Shown here in pieces: positions 45,891 to 56,510 of a stretch of DNA of 64,000 bases. Below the pieces are notes generated by a model. That model saw only the letters and a list, made by a program, of their open reading frames with translations. It was not told the DNA's origin and made no database searches. Each line of letters opens with the position of its first letter. The stretch's first letter is position 1. Both the position numbers and the translations under genes were made by a program. Origin of the DNA: Erwinia_E haradaeae_E (GTDB taxonomy: Bacteria; Pseudomonadota; Gammaproteobacteria; Enterobacterales; Enterobacteriaceae); NCBI RefSeq assembly GCF_900699015.1, contig NZ_LR217737.1, positions 806,001 through 870,000 on the forward strand, written 5' to 3'.

Positions 45891-47837
45891 TTACTTACCC
45901 CTAGTCCTTTCTAAAATCGTATTATTAAGACTAGGTGTATTAGATATATTCTCTAAAGTAGGAGCATCTGATATACTATTCTTCTCATCTAAATTATTGA
46001 TTTGGTCAAGATCCATCCATCCTTCTGGATCACGTACTGTGCGACGCGCCATTAAATCCTCAATCTGAGATGAATCAATAGTCTCATACTTCATTAACGC
46101 CTCCTTCATAGCATGAAGGATATCAATATTCTCATGAAGAATCGAGCGCGCACGTTGATAATTAGTTTCAATTAACTTTTTAACCTCTTGATCAATTATG
46201 CGCGAAGTTTCATCAGACATATGCTTAGGTTTTGCTACTGAGCGTCCAAGGAATACCTCACCTTCTTCCTCTGCATATAAAAGGGGACCGAGTTTTTCTG
46301 AAAAACCCCATTGTGTCACCATATTACGAGCAATCGATGTTGCTACTTTAATATCGTTAGACGCACCTGTAGATACATTTTTAATACCATAAATAAGCTC
46401 TTCTGCTAAACGTCCACCGTATAAAGTAGAAATCTGGCTTTCTAGTTTTTGTCTACTAGCGTTAATTGAATCACCTTCAGGTAGGAAGAAAGTTACACCT
46501 AAAGCTCGGCCTCGAGGAATAATAGTAACTTTATGAACTGGATCGTGTTCAGGAACTAATCGACCGATAATCGCATGACCGGCTTCATGATATGCAGTGG
46601 ATGCTTTCTGTGCTTCAGTCATAACCATAGAGCGACGCTCTGCACCCATCATAATTTTATCCTTGGCTTTTTCAAATTCAAGCATAGATACTATTTGCTT
46701 ATTATTGCGAGCGGCAAAAAGTGCAGCTTCATTAACTAAGTTAGCAAGATCTGCACCAGAAAAACCAGGAGTACTACGAGCAATAATCCCCATCTCAACA
46801 TCAGCTGATATAGGTACACACCGTATATGCACTTTTAAAATTTGCTCACGACCTCTTACATCCGGCAAACCAACTACAACTTGTCGATCAAAACGACCAG
46901 GACGTAATAATGCTGGATCTAAGACATCAGGACGATTAGTTGCTGCAATTACAATAATCCCTTCATTACCTTCAAAACCATCCATCTCAACTAACATTTG
47001 ATTTAATGTTTGTTCACGTTCATCATGACCTCCACCTAATCCAGCTCCTCTTTGACGACCTACTGCATCAATTTCATCAATAAAAATGATACATGGTGAA
47101 GCTTTTTTTGCCTGCTCAAACATATCACGGACACGAGAGGCACCAACACCAACAAACATTTCGACAAAATCAGAACCAGAAATAGTAAAAAATGGTACTT
47201 TAGCTTCACCAGCAATTGCTTTTGCAAGAAGCGTCTTTCCAGTACCTGGAGGTCCAACCATCAGTAAACCTTTTGGAATTTTACCACCTAATTGTTGAAA
47301 TCGACTAGGCTCGCGAAGATAATCAACTAATTCACTTACTTCTTCTTTTGCCTCATCACAACCAGCAATATCAGAAAAAGTAGTTTTAATTTGATCATCA
47401 ATTAACATTCGGGCTTTACTTTTTCCGAAAGACATCGCTCCCTTTCCACCACCAACCTGTATTTGACGCATAAAGAAAATCCACACACCAATAAGCAGAA
47501 ACATCGGAAACCATGAAATAAAAATCGATGTTAAAAGACTAGGTTCTTCAGGCGGATCTCCAAGAACCTTAACATTTTTAGCCAATAAATTATCCAATAA
47601 CTTTGGATCACTTATAGGGAGATAAGTCACATACCTTCGACTATTGCTTGTCAATACATAAATTTTCCTACCACTAATACGTGCTTCACGTACTTGATCC
47701 TGATTTACTTCTGATAAAAAAGTAGTATAATCAACCTGATGATTATTTGACTCATTAGGTCCAAAACTCTGAAATATCGACATAAGCACAACTACAATAA
47801 CTAGCCAAAGAATTAAGTTTTTTGCCATATCGCTCAA
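45891..47837 (-). CDS. ftsH: ATP-dependent zinc metalloprotease FtsH
   Basis: FtsH is the essential membrane-anchored AAA protease that removes faulty membrane proteins and LpxC. A TTG at 47837 lies eight bases after GAGG and gives MSDMAKNLILW (648 residues); ATG 47828 gives the usual shorter form but is far from that site, so I prefer TTG. Two transmembrane segments (about 8-25 and 103-125) flank a periplasmic part; Walker A GPPGTGKT near 198, Walker B IIFIDEID, the arginine-finger region RPGRFDRQ and the zinc site HEAGH are intact. rlmE lies 111 bases upstream and folP 87 bases downstream. Confidence 0.97.
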   Translation of the reverse strand: MSDMAKNLILWLVIVVVLMSIFQSFGPNESNNHQVDYTTFLSEVNQDQVREARISGRKIYVLTSNSRRYVTYLPISDPKLLDNLLAKNVKVLGDPPEEPSLLTSIFISWFPMFLLIGVWIFFMRQIQVGGGKGAMSFGKSKARMLIDDQIKTTFSDIAGCDEAKEEVSELVDYLREPSRFQQLGGKIPKGLLMVGPPGTGKTLLAKAIAGEAKVPFFTISGSDFVEMFVGVGASRVRDMFEQAKKASPCIIFIDEIDAVGRQRGAGLGGGHDEREQTLNQMLVEMDGFEGNEGIIVIAATNRPDVLDPALLRPGRFDRQVVVGLPDVRGREQILKVHIRCVPISADVEMGIIARSTPGFSGADLANLVNEAALFAARNNKQIVSMLEFEKAKDKIMMGAERRSMVMTEAQKASTAYHEAGHAIIGRLVPEHDPVHKVTIIPRGRALGVTFFLPEGDSINASRQKLESQISTLYGGRLAEELIYGIKNVSTGASNDIKVATSIARNMVTQWGFSEKLGPLLYAEEEGEVFLGRSVAKPKHMSDETSRIIDQEVKKLIETNYQRARSILHENIDILHAMKEALMKYETIDSSQIEDLMARRTVRDPEGWMDLDQINNLDEKNSISDAPTLENISNTPSLNNTILERTRGK

Positions 47838-47948
47838 GTAATTAACCTCATATTATACACGCCACAAATCAATAACATTAAGTACCGCTCTATACATCCC
47901 TTATACCTATAATTAGGATACTCTAAAATCTCTCTTCTAGGATTCTAA

Positions 47949-48578
47949 TTATAGAATTAGCCCAGTAGCAATAATGTAAACCTCACGAGAACAAGGACGT
48001 GAAGAATTCGGTTTACGAATTTTTACACTAGTAAATAGAGAATGCATCTCTTGTAAATATTCTTCAAAACCCTCGCCATAAAATGCTTTTACTACAAATC
48101 TCCCATTAAATGATAAAACCTTGCAACAGACCTCTAATGCAATTTCACACAAATATAATGATTGTGAAATATCAATAACAGAGTTACCAGTTAAATTAGG
48201 AGCCATATCAGACATCACTACCTGAGCCTTAGTAAGACCTATCCGTTCTAAAATAGCGTCTATCAATAGTGGATCTCGAATATCTCCTTGTAAAAAATCA
48301 ACTCCAACAATCGGTTTCATTAACACAAGGTCACAAGCAATTAAACGACCAGTAGAACCGATCTTACTTAATGCATATTGCGACCATCCTCCTGGATAGG
48401 ATCCTAAATCAATCACTGTCATGCCATGACTAAATAATTTATCGGTTTTTTGTATAGAATCTAACTTAAACCAAGAGCGTGATCGTAAACCTTGTTTTTT
48501 CGCTTGAATAACATATGGATCACTTAAGTGTTTTTGAAACCACCGATTAGAACTTGCCGCACGCTTGTTAGCCCTCAT
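47949..48578 (-). CDS. rlmE: 23S rRNA 2'-O-methyltransferase (U2552)
   Basis: RlmE (FtsJ, RrmJ) methylates the 2'-OH of U2552 in the A-loop of 23S rRNA, a late step in 50S assembly. 209 residues, as in E. coli. The S-adenosylmethionine site is DLGSYPGGWSQ (usually DLGAAPGGWSQ), and the catalytic K-D-K-E set is traceable in WFKLD, VMSDMAPN, FVVKAF and SREVYIIA. Upstream of ftsH, as in enterobacteria. The changes in the glycine-rich loop (Ala-Ala to Ser-Tyr) are slightly unusual. yhbY, normally divergent from it, is not seen. Confidence 0.95.
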   Translation of the reverse strand: MRANKRAASSNRWFQKHLSDPYVIQAKKQGLRSRSWFKLDSIQKTDKLFSHGMTVIDLGSYPGGWSQYALSKIGSTGRLIACDLVLMKPIVGVDFLQGDIRDPLLIDAILERIGLTKAQVVMSDMAPNLTGNSVIDISQSLYLCEIALEVCCKVLSFNGRFVVKAFYGEGFEEYLQEMHSLFTSVKIRKPNSSRPCSREVYIIATGLIL

Positions 48579-49266
48579 ATTACTTCCAAATCTATTTCAA
48601 GATTAGTAAAAACTAGATAGATCCAGCAATCATCTACACTATAAGTAGTATATAAACAATAGATAGAATCCATACAATAAAAATACAAATTAATACAGCA
48701 ACGTGCTTTTATCTAAAGATCATCTATGAATTATGTAACTTATTATGCATATAGAAAACAAGATACTTTGATTATAAATCAATACTTTATATAACCACAC
48801 AAATGAAAATCAGATATTCACTTATTCTCATAAAGTACCTACAAAAACATACAATAATTCCTTATTATACAGATTGATTTCTATGAAAAAATATGATATT
48901 TAAAAAATAAAATATGCATGTATAATTATTAAAAGTATCACTAGAACTCTCCAAGGCACCATCCTCTTAATGTCTTTTAAATATAAAAATTTGTGTAAGA
49001 CCTAACCCTGAATCTTAATACATTAAGATACCAATCTTGGTCTAAAGAAAAGACATTACTTATTGAGTAATATAAGACTTAATTTTTATTAAAATACCTT
49101 TGTATTTATATGCTATTCAATATAATCTTGTAGATATTATACAAGATTCTTAACAAAGAACAAATAAGAAGAATGTAAAACAAACACTTACTTGACTACA
49201 TAGTATTCATTAATCATTATGACTCTGCATTATAATGATTTAATCTTATGATTAAAGATAGAAAAA
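48579..49266. other. Gene-free spacer, greA to rlmE
   Basis: 688 AT-rich bases. yhbY, which lies here on the opposite strand in E. coli, cannot be read. A few AT inverted repeats (for example around 49210-49240) are of chance type. The rlmE-ftsH promoter should be near 48590-48700. Confidence 0.6.
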
Positions 49267-49749
49267 CTAGAGGTATTCTACTCGTACAATTTGATATTCA
49301 ATATCACCTCCAGGCGCTTTAATCAGAGTAATATCCTCTATCATCTTTCCGATCAATCCACGCGCCATTGGCGAATTAACTGAGATTAATTTTTTTTTAA
49401 AATCTGCTTCATCATCACCTACAATACAATATGTAAACTCTTGCTTAGTTTCTATATTAAGAACTGTAACCGTAGAACCAAAAATCACCCGTCCATTAGC
49501 ATTAGAAGCCATTTTTGTAACATCAATAATTTGAGAATGTGAAAGTTTTGCTTCTAATTCTTGAATACGCCCTTCACAGAAGCCTTGCTCTTCACGAGCA
49601 GCATGATATTCCGCATTCTCTTTTAAATCACCATACTCACGAGCAGAAGCAATTGCAGAAATCATTGCAGGTCTTTTTATATTTTTTAGTTCTTCTAATT
49701 CTTGACGCAGTTTGTTTACACCTCTTAATGTCATTGGAATCTGATTCAT
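49267..49749 (-). CDS. greA: Transcript cleavage factor GreA
   Basis: GreA enters the secondary channel of RNA polymerase and induces cleavage of backtracked RNA. The frame extends to 49779, but ATG 49749 follows the very strong GGGAGGTG by six bases and gives MNQIPMTLRGVNKLRQEL, in register with E. coli, for 160 residues (E. coli 158). The N-terminal coiled coil carries the acidic tip residues in EYGDLKENAEYHAARE (about 37-52), and the C-terminal FKBP-like domain ends in VRVEYL. It leads the long minus-strand block to deaD. Confidence 0.97.
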   Translation of the reverse strand: MNQIPMTLRGVNKLRQELEELKNIKRPAMISAIASAREYGDLKENAEYHAAREEQGFCEGRIQELEAKLSHSQIIDVTKMASNANGRVIFGSTVTVLNIETKQEFTYCIVGDDEADFKKKLISVNSPMARGLIGKMIEDITLIKAPGGDIEYQIVRVEYL

Positions 49750-50365
49750 TATTACACCTCCCAATACCGACTGATTCAATCTCTTATGACACTGAAAGTC
49801 ATATAAAATATTTTACATCCTCTATAATATAATTTTAAATCAATTATCCTGACAAATACAATCACACTATACACAAAAGAAATTTTCAACCAATAAGAAA
49901 TACATCACTCTAATACTAGACATAGATTTTACTTTAGCTCTCTCTCCAATCACTAATGTTATACTTATATAATCTACAATTCACTACAAGATTATGCAAA
50001 TATGATTTCTTTTGATGATAAAAAGGAATGATATAACAATATCAAAACTTCTACTTCTCCACAATGAATAATGAAAATACCAGAATCTGATCAAAATTTA
50101 CTTAAAGAAAACTAAAACTCAAATTTAATAGATATGTAACTCCTCACCTAGTACCTCTTCACTGATCTAATAGATATAAACTTATAATAATCATCCATTA
50201 ATAAATAGAACCTAATAATAATACTAACTCTAAAAGTATATTGAAACACCTTATTAATATTTTTAAATATTTAATACTGCCTTCTTTCTAAATATCTATC
50301 ATATCAATGACTATTGTTTATATAGTCATGATAGATGAATTGAATATTATTCACTCACTTTCTGC
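49750..50365. other. Spacer, mnmE to greA
   Basis: About 616 bases with the greA ribosome-binding site at its left edge and, at 50294-50336, an imperfect hairpin past mnmE. No gene seen. Confidence 0.6.
50294..50336 (-). terminator. Possible mnmE 3' hairpin
   Basis: ATCTATCAT (50294-50302) pairs with ATGATAGAT (50328-50336), and GACTAT (50309-50314) with ATAGTC (50322-50327), leaving a six-base bulge. It starts 30 bases past the mnmE stop. The length of 15 pairs is more than usual for chance in this DNA, but no T-run follows. Confidence 0.4.
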
Positions 50366-51727
50366 TTACTTACCAATACAAAAACTAGAAAATATACGAT
50401 CCAATAAATCATTAGAACTAAATAAACCAGTAATCTCACCCAATACCTCTTGGGCTAAACGTAAGTCTTCAGCTAATAAATCCTGCTCCTGCTCTAAGAA
50501 TAGGTGATGGCAAGCATTCTTAAGATACATGTCAGCCAGCGCCAAAGCTTCTACATGGCGACGCCTAGCAAGAAAAGCACCTTCAATTGCACCCATTGAA
50601 CCTATTTTAAGCTTTAAATGAGTATTTAGATCAGTAATACCTTCTCGAGTACATGCTGATAGGAAAATAACTGAATACCCATCCTTTTCTAAAATTCCTA
50701 TTTTTTCATTTGTTAAATCAACTTTATTTCGCACTATAGTGAAAGGAGGTATCTTATCTAAAAGATGAACAGGATCTGGCCAGATCTTTTCTGGATTAAT
50801 ATCATTCGTACAAGTTGCATCACAAACAAATAGCACATGGTCAGCTTGTTTAATCTCGTTCCAAGCTCGCTCGATACCGATCTTCTCTATTTCATTACTA
50901 GCCTCATGAAGTCCAGCAGTATCTATAATACAACATGGTATACCATTAAAATTAACATGCTCACGTAATACATCGCGCGTAGTACCTGCAATATCAGTGA
51001 CAATAGCAGATGAACGTCCAACAAGTATATTAAAAATAGTAGATTTTCCTGCATTAGGCTTTCCAGCAATAACCACCTTTAATCCTTCACGAAGGATGCT
51101 ACCCAAATGTGCTTCTTTTCGCACTAAATCTAGATAAGAAATTACTTTCTCAAGCTCTATTTTTATCCTATCGGAAAAGACATCAATCTCTTCATCTGGA
51201 AAATTAAGCATAGTTTCTACGTACATTCTAAGATTAGTTAATACTTCAACTAAATCTTTCACTCGAGTCGCAAATCTACCTTGCAATGAGTTCATAGCTG
51301 AACGTGCTGCCTGTTCTGTGCTAGCATTAATTAAATCAGAAATTGCTTCGGCCTGAGTAAGATCTATTTTATCATTCAGAAAGGCCCGTTCTGAAAACTC
51401 ACCGGGCTTAGCAATACGTAACCCAGGTAGCAACAAAACACGCTTTAAGAGAAGATCTAAAATAACTGGACCACCGTGCCCTTGCAGCTCTAAAACATCT
51501 TCACCCGTAAAAGAATGTGGAGCAGGAAACCATAGCGCAATACCCTGATCTAAGATATCACCATTTAAATCAAAAAATGGAAGATATTCCGCATACCGGG
51601 GTCTCGGCAATATGCCAAGCACTTGTCGTGCCACCTCATCCGCTTGATGACCAGAAACACGTAAAATCCCAATACTACCATGTCCGGCAGCAGTTGCTTG
51701 CGCTACAATCGTATCACTATAATGCAT
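50366..51727 (-). CDS. mnmE: tRNA uridine-5-carboxymethylaminomethyl(34) modification GTPase
   Basis: MnmE, together with MnmG, modifies uridine 34 of tRNAs reading split codon boxes, using a methylene group from tetrahydrofolate. 453 residues (E. coli 454). N-terminal folate-binding domain begins DTIVAQATAAG; the G domain (about 215-375) has GKPNAGKS, the switch TTRD, DTAG and NKVD; the invariant C-terminal CxGK ends the protein as CIGK. Complete, no lesion. It stands alone; in E. coli it is near rpmH-rnpA-yidC, none of which is in this window. Confidence 0.97.
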   Translation of the reverse strand: MHYSDTIVAQATAAGHGSIGILRVSGHQADEVARQVLGILPRPRYAEYLPFFDLNGDILDQGIALWFPAPHSFTGEDVLELQGHGGPVILDLLLKRVLLLPGLRIAKPGEFSERAFLNDKIDLTQAEAISDLINASTEQAARSAMNSLQGRFATRVKDLVEVLTNLRMYVETMLNFPDEEIDVFSDRIKIELEKVISYLDLVRKEAHLGSILREGLKVVIAGKPNAGKSTIFNILVGRSSAIVTDIAGTTRDVLREHVNFNGIPCCIIDTAGLHEASNEIEKIGIERAWNEIKQADHVLFVCDATCTNDINPEKIWPDPVHLLDKIPPFTIVRNKVDLTNEKIGILEKDGYSVIFLSACTREGITDLNTHLKLKIGSMGAIEGAFLARRRHVEALALADMYLKNACHHLFLEQEQDLLAEDLRLAQEVLGEITGLFSSNDLLDRIFSSFCIGK

Positions 51728-53339
51728 GGATCGTTCTCTTTTTTAGAGTACTATTAGTAAGTAACCACTAGATCTAAGAATTACTGTACCTGCATAAAAA
51801 ATATGATCTATTCACAAAGTATAACTTGCTTAAGAACTGACAAAATTGTTTATTTAAATCTTTATTACTTAATTATCAAACACTTATATCAGCCATCATT
51901 ATCGATATAATATTAAAATAACTTTATTGATATGAGTATTTTATAAAAATAACAGACTCATTATCTAAGATAACAAAACATTACATTAGATTAATGACAA
52001 CAGTTAACATCTAATAGATCAATACAAATACTAAATAATATTATAATTATCTAATCTATATGATATCTCTACCTTTCTCGCGACATTAAGTAATCATACC
52101 AATTCAACCTTCCTGTAAAAATAATTAACAATACTACTTACTACCGATCAAAATCAACTAATAACAATATACTAACTCTCTAAAATTTTAATTAAAGCTT
52201 ATTTTCTTGTAAAATACTTCTAATTATTCTTCTACACCTTATGATTAATGATAACCTATTGATCTACATATCACACACATACTCTAAGTAATTGTAAGAT
52301 CTTCTTAAAAACTATCAAGACTTACATTAATCATCTACACAGGAAGATCATATACAATTCCTCTATAAAATCAAAAACTTTTTATTTAATCAATAGCATT
52401 CTTACCTAATGATCCTAAAAACATATTATAATAAATCCAATATCAAATAAATTAGATAGAATTAATTATATAAAAACCTAAATTAAAATAATTTTTACAT
52501 ACCTATTATGTTTTCTATATATTAATATATCGCTATTAATATATAGAAAAATCACATAAAATTTAAAAATAATCTATAAAACCTTTATGAATATAAACAT
52601 ATTCAATCATTCCAATACTGATAGCTTAACTAACCTTATAAGCTAGAAATAGATTGTTTTTCTTTAGAAGAAAGATAATTAATATCTGATATTCATCTAC
52701 TTTATAAATTTATAATAAATGATACATTTGATCTTGTATCAAGAATATATAAAAACTTTAATTTTAAATATTAATCTATAGTAGATTCCTTGGGTTTCAG
52801 GTTAATAAACATCATAATATAGCTATTAACATCAAAATACTTTATTCTGCTGTAATATTACAGCACTCAATTATGAAATCTTTTTTTCCTAAAAAATCAT
52901 TGATCATGGCAAATTATTATTATGTAGGATAATATTGAAGCTATCATCTTCATATCTTTACATTATTGCCTTCTATCCAAATTGATACTCATGTAATACT
53001 CACTAAAAACTAATATTTAATTATAAAATCTTTACGATGAATCTGTATAAACTTCTAATTTTAGAAGAAAGCATCAAAATAAAAATATCACACAAAATGA
53101 ATCAAATTAACATAAAAATAGAAACTCTCAAGTACTCAGACTTTAATATGATTGTTAATTATCCTTAACGACGAACAATTCTGCCATAGCTAATCAATTA
53201 ACTAATATCACAAAATCTTATGTATAAAATAACTTATCCACAATGATTAAAAAATGCATTTATACGCAAAATTAGTTCTATGTTATAGAAATACATTATG
53301 ATCTAATCATACCAAACCTGAATTAAATAAGGACATAAA
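51728..53339. other. Gene-free spacer, mnmE to glyA (divergent)
   Basis: 1.6 kb with no recognised gene. Its one strong structure is a perfect 17-bp inverted repeat at 52511-52550. A single DnaA-like word TTATCCACA at 53234-53242 is probably chance. AAGGA at 53330-53334 is the glyA ribosome-binding site. Confidence 0.65.
52511..52550. repeat. Perfect 17-bp inverted repeat with TATCGC loop
   Basis: Bases 52511-52527 (TTTTCTATATATTAATA) are the exact reverse complement of 52534-52550, with a six-base loop. A 17-pair match is unlikely by chance even in this AT-rich DNA. On either strand it has T and A runs at the ends and could be a terminator left from a lost gene, or the end-pairing of a vanished mobile element. 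Confidence 0.6.
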
Positions 53340-54593
53340 ATGCTAAAAAAAAATATGAATATTTCTAATTATGATAAAAAATTATGGCTCACCATGGAGA
53401 AAGAAAAAGACCGTCAAGAAACCAATTTAAATCTTATTGCTTCAGAAAATTATACTAGTCCTCGCGTCATGGAAGCACAAGGATCCTGTCTTACTAATAA
53501 ATATGCAGAAGGATATCCAGGTAAGCGCTACTATGGTGGATGTCAATATGTTGATATCATTGAACAACTAGCCATTGATCGCGCTAAAGAATTATTTAAA
53601 GCTGATTATGCCAATGTACAGCCCCACTCAGGATCTCAGGCAAACTTTGCTGTTTATACAGCACTTCTTCAAAAAGGTGATACTATACTTGGTATGAAAT
53701 TAGACCATGGGGGTCATCTGAGTCATGGATCTCCTGTAAGTTTATCAGGGATACTGTATAATGTCATTTCATATGGTGTAGACGAGAACGGCGATATTAA
53801 TTATCATGAAATATTTGATCTTGCTAAAAGATATAGACCAAAGATGATTATTGGCGGGTTCTCAGCTTACTCTGGCATCTGTGACTGGGAAAGGATGCGT
53901 TATATTGCTGATTATACAGATTCATATCTTTTAATTGATATGGCGCATGTTGCCGGTTTAATTGCCGCTGGTATTTACCCTAATCCCTTGCCTTATGCTC
54001 ACATTGTTACTTCTACTACACATAAAACTCTAGCAGGCCCTCGTGGTGGAATTATCTTAGCAAAAAATGGAAATAATTCATTATATAAAAAACTAAACTC
54101 AGCTGTATTTCCTGGAGGACAAGGAGGACCTTTGTTACATGTTATTGCAGGAAAAGCAGTAGCTTTTAAGGAAGCAATGGAGCCTGAATTTAAAATATAC
54201 CAAGAAAATGTAGCTAAAAATGCTAAAGCAATGCTAGAAATTTTCTTAAATCGCGGTTATCAGGTGATCTCTGGAAAAACTGACAACCATCTATTCCTTC
54301 TGAATCTCATCAATAAAAAACTGACTGGACAAGAAGCAGAACTAGCCTTAAGCCAAGCTAATATTATTATTAATAAAAATAGCATACCTAATGATCCTCA
54401 AAACCCTTTAATTACATCTGGTATCCGTATCGGATCTGCTGCAGTGACACGGCGAGGACTCAGAGAAAAAGAAGTGGAAAAAATCGCAGAATGGATTACT
54501 AATATCCTGAATGATATTAGTAATCATAATATCATTCTTGATATAAAAAACCAAGTACTTAATATCTGTCATGATTTCCCAATCTACAAATAA
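53340..54593 (+). CDS. glyA: Serine hydroxymethyltransferase
   Basis: GlyA interconverts serine and glycine while loading one-carbon units on tetrahydrofolate, using pyridoxal phosphate. 417 residues, as in E. coli, with the start MLKKNMNISNYDKKLW in register and AAGGA just upstream. Signature parts are intact: LIASENYTSP, NKYAEGYPGKRYYGGC, PHSGSQANFAVY, DMAHVAGL, and the cofactor lysine in STTHKTLAGPRGG. The C-terminal third is somewhat more divergent. It supplies glycine to PurD and one-carbon units to PurH and MnmE. It stands alone with large spacers on both sides; no MetR or PurR site recognised. Confidence 0.97.
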   Translation: MLKKNMNISNYDKKLWLTMEKEKDRQETNLNLIASENYTSPRVMEAQGSCLTNKYAEGYPGKRYYGGCQYVDIIEQLAIDRAKELFKADYANVQPHSGSQANFAVYTALLQKGDTILGMKLDHGGHLSHGSPVSLSGILYNVISYGVDENGDINYHEIFDLAKRYRPKMIIGGFSAYSGICDWERMRYIADYTDSYLLIDMAHVAGLIAAGIYPNPLPYAHIVTSTTHKTLAGPRGGIILAKNGNNSLYKKLNSAVFPGGQGGPLLHVIAGKAVAFKEAMEPEFKIYQENVAKNAKAMLEIFLNRGYQVISGKTDNHLFLLNLINKKLTGQEAELALSQANIIINKNSIPNDPQNPLITSGIRIGSAAVTRRGLREKEVEKIAEWITNILNDISNHNIILDIKNQVLNICHDFPIYK

Positions 54594-55081
54594 ACAATAT
54601 TTTTTTCTTAAATAACTGACTTGATCAAATAAATAGTATATATTATTTGCTATAGAAACAACTTATAATTAGATCACTTTACTAAAAGTGTGATTTGAAT
54701 TCAATAACTTATACAACCATTAGCGCAATCAATAAAGATGAATAATAGAAACGTTTTTAGACTCAAGCAGATTTAACGATATCTATCCTCAATAATTAGA
54801 TTGACTATACAAGTATCATCATAGACTAACAAAAATAAATACTATTTTACAATCAAAAACAATACATATGCATAAAATATATGATATATATCAGGAATAT
54901 TTAAATATTACTTCTAATTGTATTCTTTAATATGCTTAAAATATTAAGAATAATTAAAATACGCATCCTATAGTTTAATCGTCAAGTATATTAAATATTT
55001 TCATTGTATCTAGAAAAGATAGACATTTAATGTGACATGAAAATATTAAATTTTATTTTTTTATTAAGAATTTTTCATTGC
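54594..55081. other. Gene-free spacer, glyA to sufE (convergent)
   Basis: 488 AT-rich bases between convergent genes. No GC-rich terminator hairpin is visible; nothing else supportable. Confidence 0.6.
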
Positions 55082-55504
55082 TTATATGCTTTTTAACAAA
55101 AATAATTTCTTCTTAATTGTATAAATCATAGCATGCAATCCCTGTGAACGAGATGGTGTTAAATGTATAGTAAGAGTAAGATCTGAAAACCACGAAGATA
55201 CATCAAACTCTAAGAGACTTATCGGCGTCATATTTTGATAACATGAAAAAATAATAGCCATTAACCCCCTCACTAGTGCAGCATCACTATCCCCTGTAAG
55301 TATCACTAAGCCATCTTTATCGAGATTAACGTCTATCCAGACCTGACTTTGACAACCAGGAACACTATTCTCTAGTGTATAAAGAGAATCTATACATGAC
55401 GGAAGTCTAGTTCCTAACTCAATAATATATAAATATTTTTCCTCCTGATTAAGACAACGATGAAAATTAGATATCAACTTTTCCCGATCTGGTAAAGTGT
55501 GCAT
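55082..55504 (-). CDS. sufE: Cysteine desulfuration protein SufE
   Basis: SufE takes the persulfide from SufS and passes it to the SufBCD scaffold. 140 residues (E. coli 138). The sulfur-accepting Cys51 is in SVPGCQSQVW, and the surrounding fold (LIxNFHRCLNQEEKY-like start, AALVRGLMAII) is conserved. In E. coli it is the last gene of sufABCDSE, a few bases after sufS; here 1,006 empty bases separate them, so it may be read from its own promoter or by read-through. Unlikely to be CsdE, since the operon order and sequence favour SufE. Confidence 0.94.
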   Translation of the reverse strand: MHTLPDREKLISNFHRCLNQEEKYLYIIELGTRLPSCIDSLYTLENSVPGCQSQVWIDVNLDKDGLVILTGDSDAALVRGLMAIIFSCYQNMTPISLLEFDVSSWFSDLTLTIHLTPSRSQGLHAMIYTIKKKLFLLKSI

Positions 55505-56510
55505 TAAAAAATCCTCACTCTGATCATTTTACTGATGATATTCATTTACGTTGGATTTTCTTTAATTAATAAAATATTAAACATTTGTCATTATATAACC
55601 TATAATATTTATCTTTCATAGTTCTCTTAATGAATAAAAATGACTAGAAATAATACTATATTGCATGATTAAAACTTTCTTCTCTCTCAGTGAAAACTTA
55701 ATATTGTAGATATTATAGCTTTCCACAATAGAACTAATTTTCTATTTTAACAATTTACACGTACCTTTATTAAGTTACTAAAAGTAGTACCGATACATTA
55801 ATAACAAAATACATCAATGTCTTTTTAATATATATAAACATCAGGTTTTAACTTATGACTAACCCCATATATTTATTAAGATTCTAGAAATATACGTAAT
55901 TCCCTTGTTAAATACAACCAACCCTAATACCTATAAGATAAAAAAGTAAATTGGAATCTACCTTACTATACTATAGTCTTGCTATAGATATTTCTATTTA
56001 GAAAGTTTTACTCCTTAACTATTTATCAGGAGATAGTAACCACAATACAGCACCTTATATAAAGTGCTTAACACAATAATTTTCAAAAGATTAAAAATAA
56101 TAAAAACAGATTGTAAATTTTACAATCTATAAGTTTCATTCATGATTGATCTGTCTATGTTCTAAAAATCAACAAAATACATAACTACATTATCCAATGA
56201 AATAAATATTTCTAAATTATTCTATCTAATTAATGAATATAAATTCTATTACTAGCAATAATTGAGGGGGTAATAGATAGATAGCACTATCTATACGAAA
56301 ATAATGAGAATTAGCTGAATTATACTAGGAGTCAATATCATTAACGAAGATATTGATCTGAAACTATCTATTCATCTAAATAGATCTTCCTAAAAATACT
56401 GAGAGATTTTTGTCTATATTCGATAAGACCATCTCATCACCAAGCTGCTCCTTACTACTAAAATTAAATACTGCTTATTGTAAAACAAAACTAGTTGACC
56501 ATGCTAAAAC
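55505..56510. other. Gene-free insert between sufS and sufE
   Basis: About 1 kb within what is a compact operon in other enterobacteria. No gene remnant or shared repeat with the other operon inserts (5633-6479, 42768-43617) could be recognised by eye. Confidence 0.65.

Noticed and set aside
53234..53242. TTATCCACA, a perfect DnaA-box word upstream of glyA
   Set aside because: A single copy; a nine-base word of this composition is expected about once in 64 kb counting both strands. No box cluster, AT-rich 13-mers in order, or origin genes nearby.
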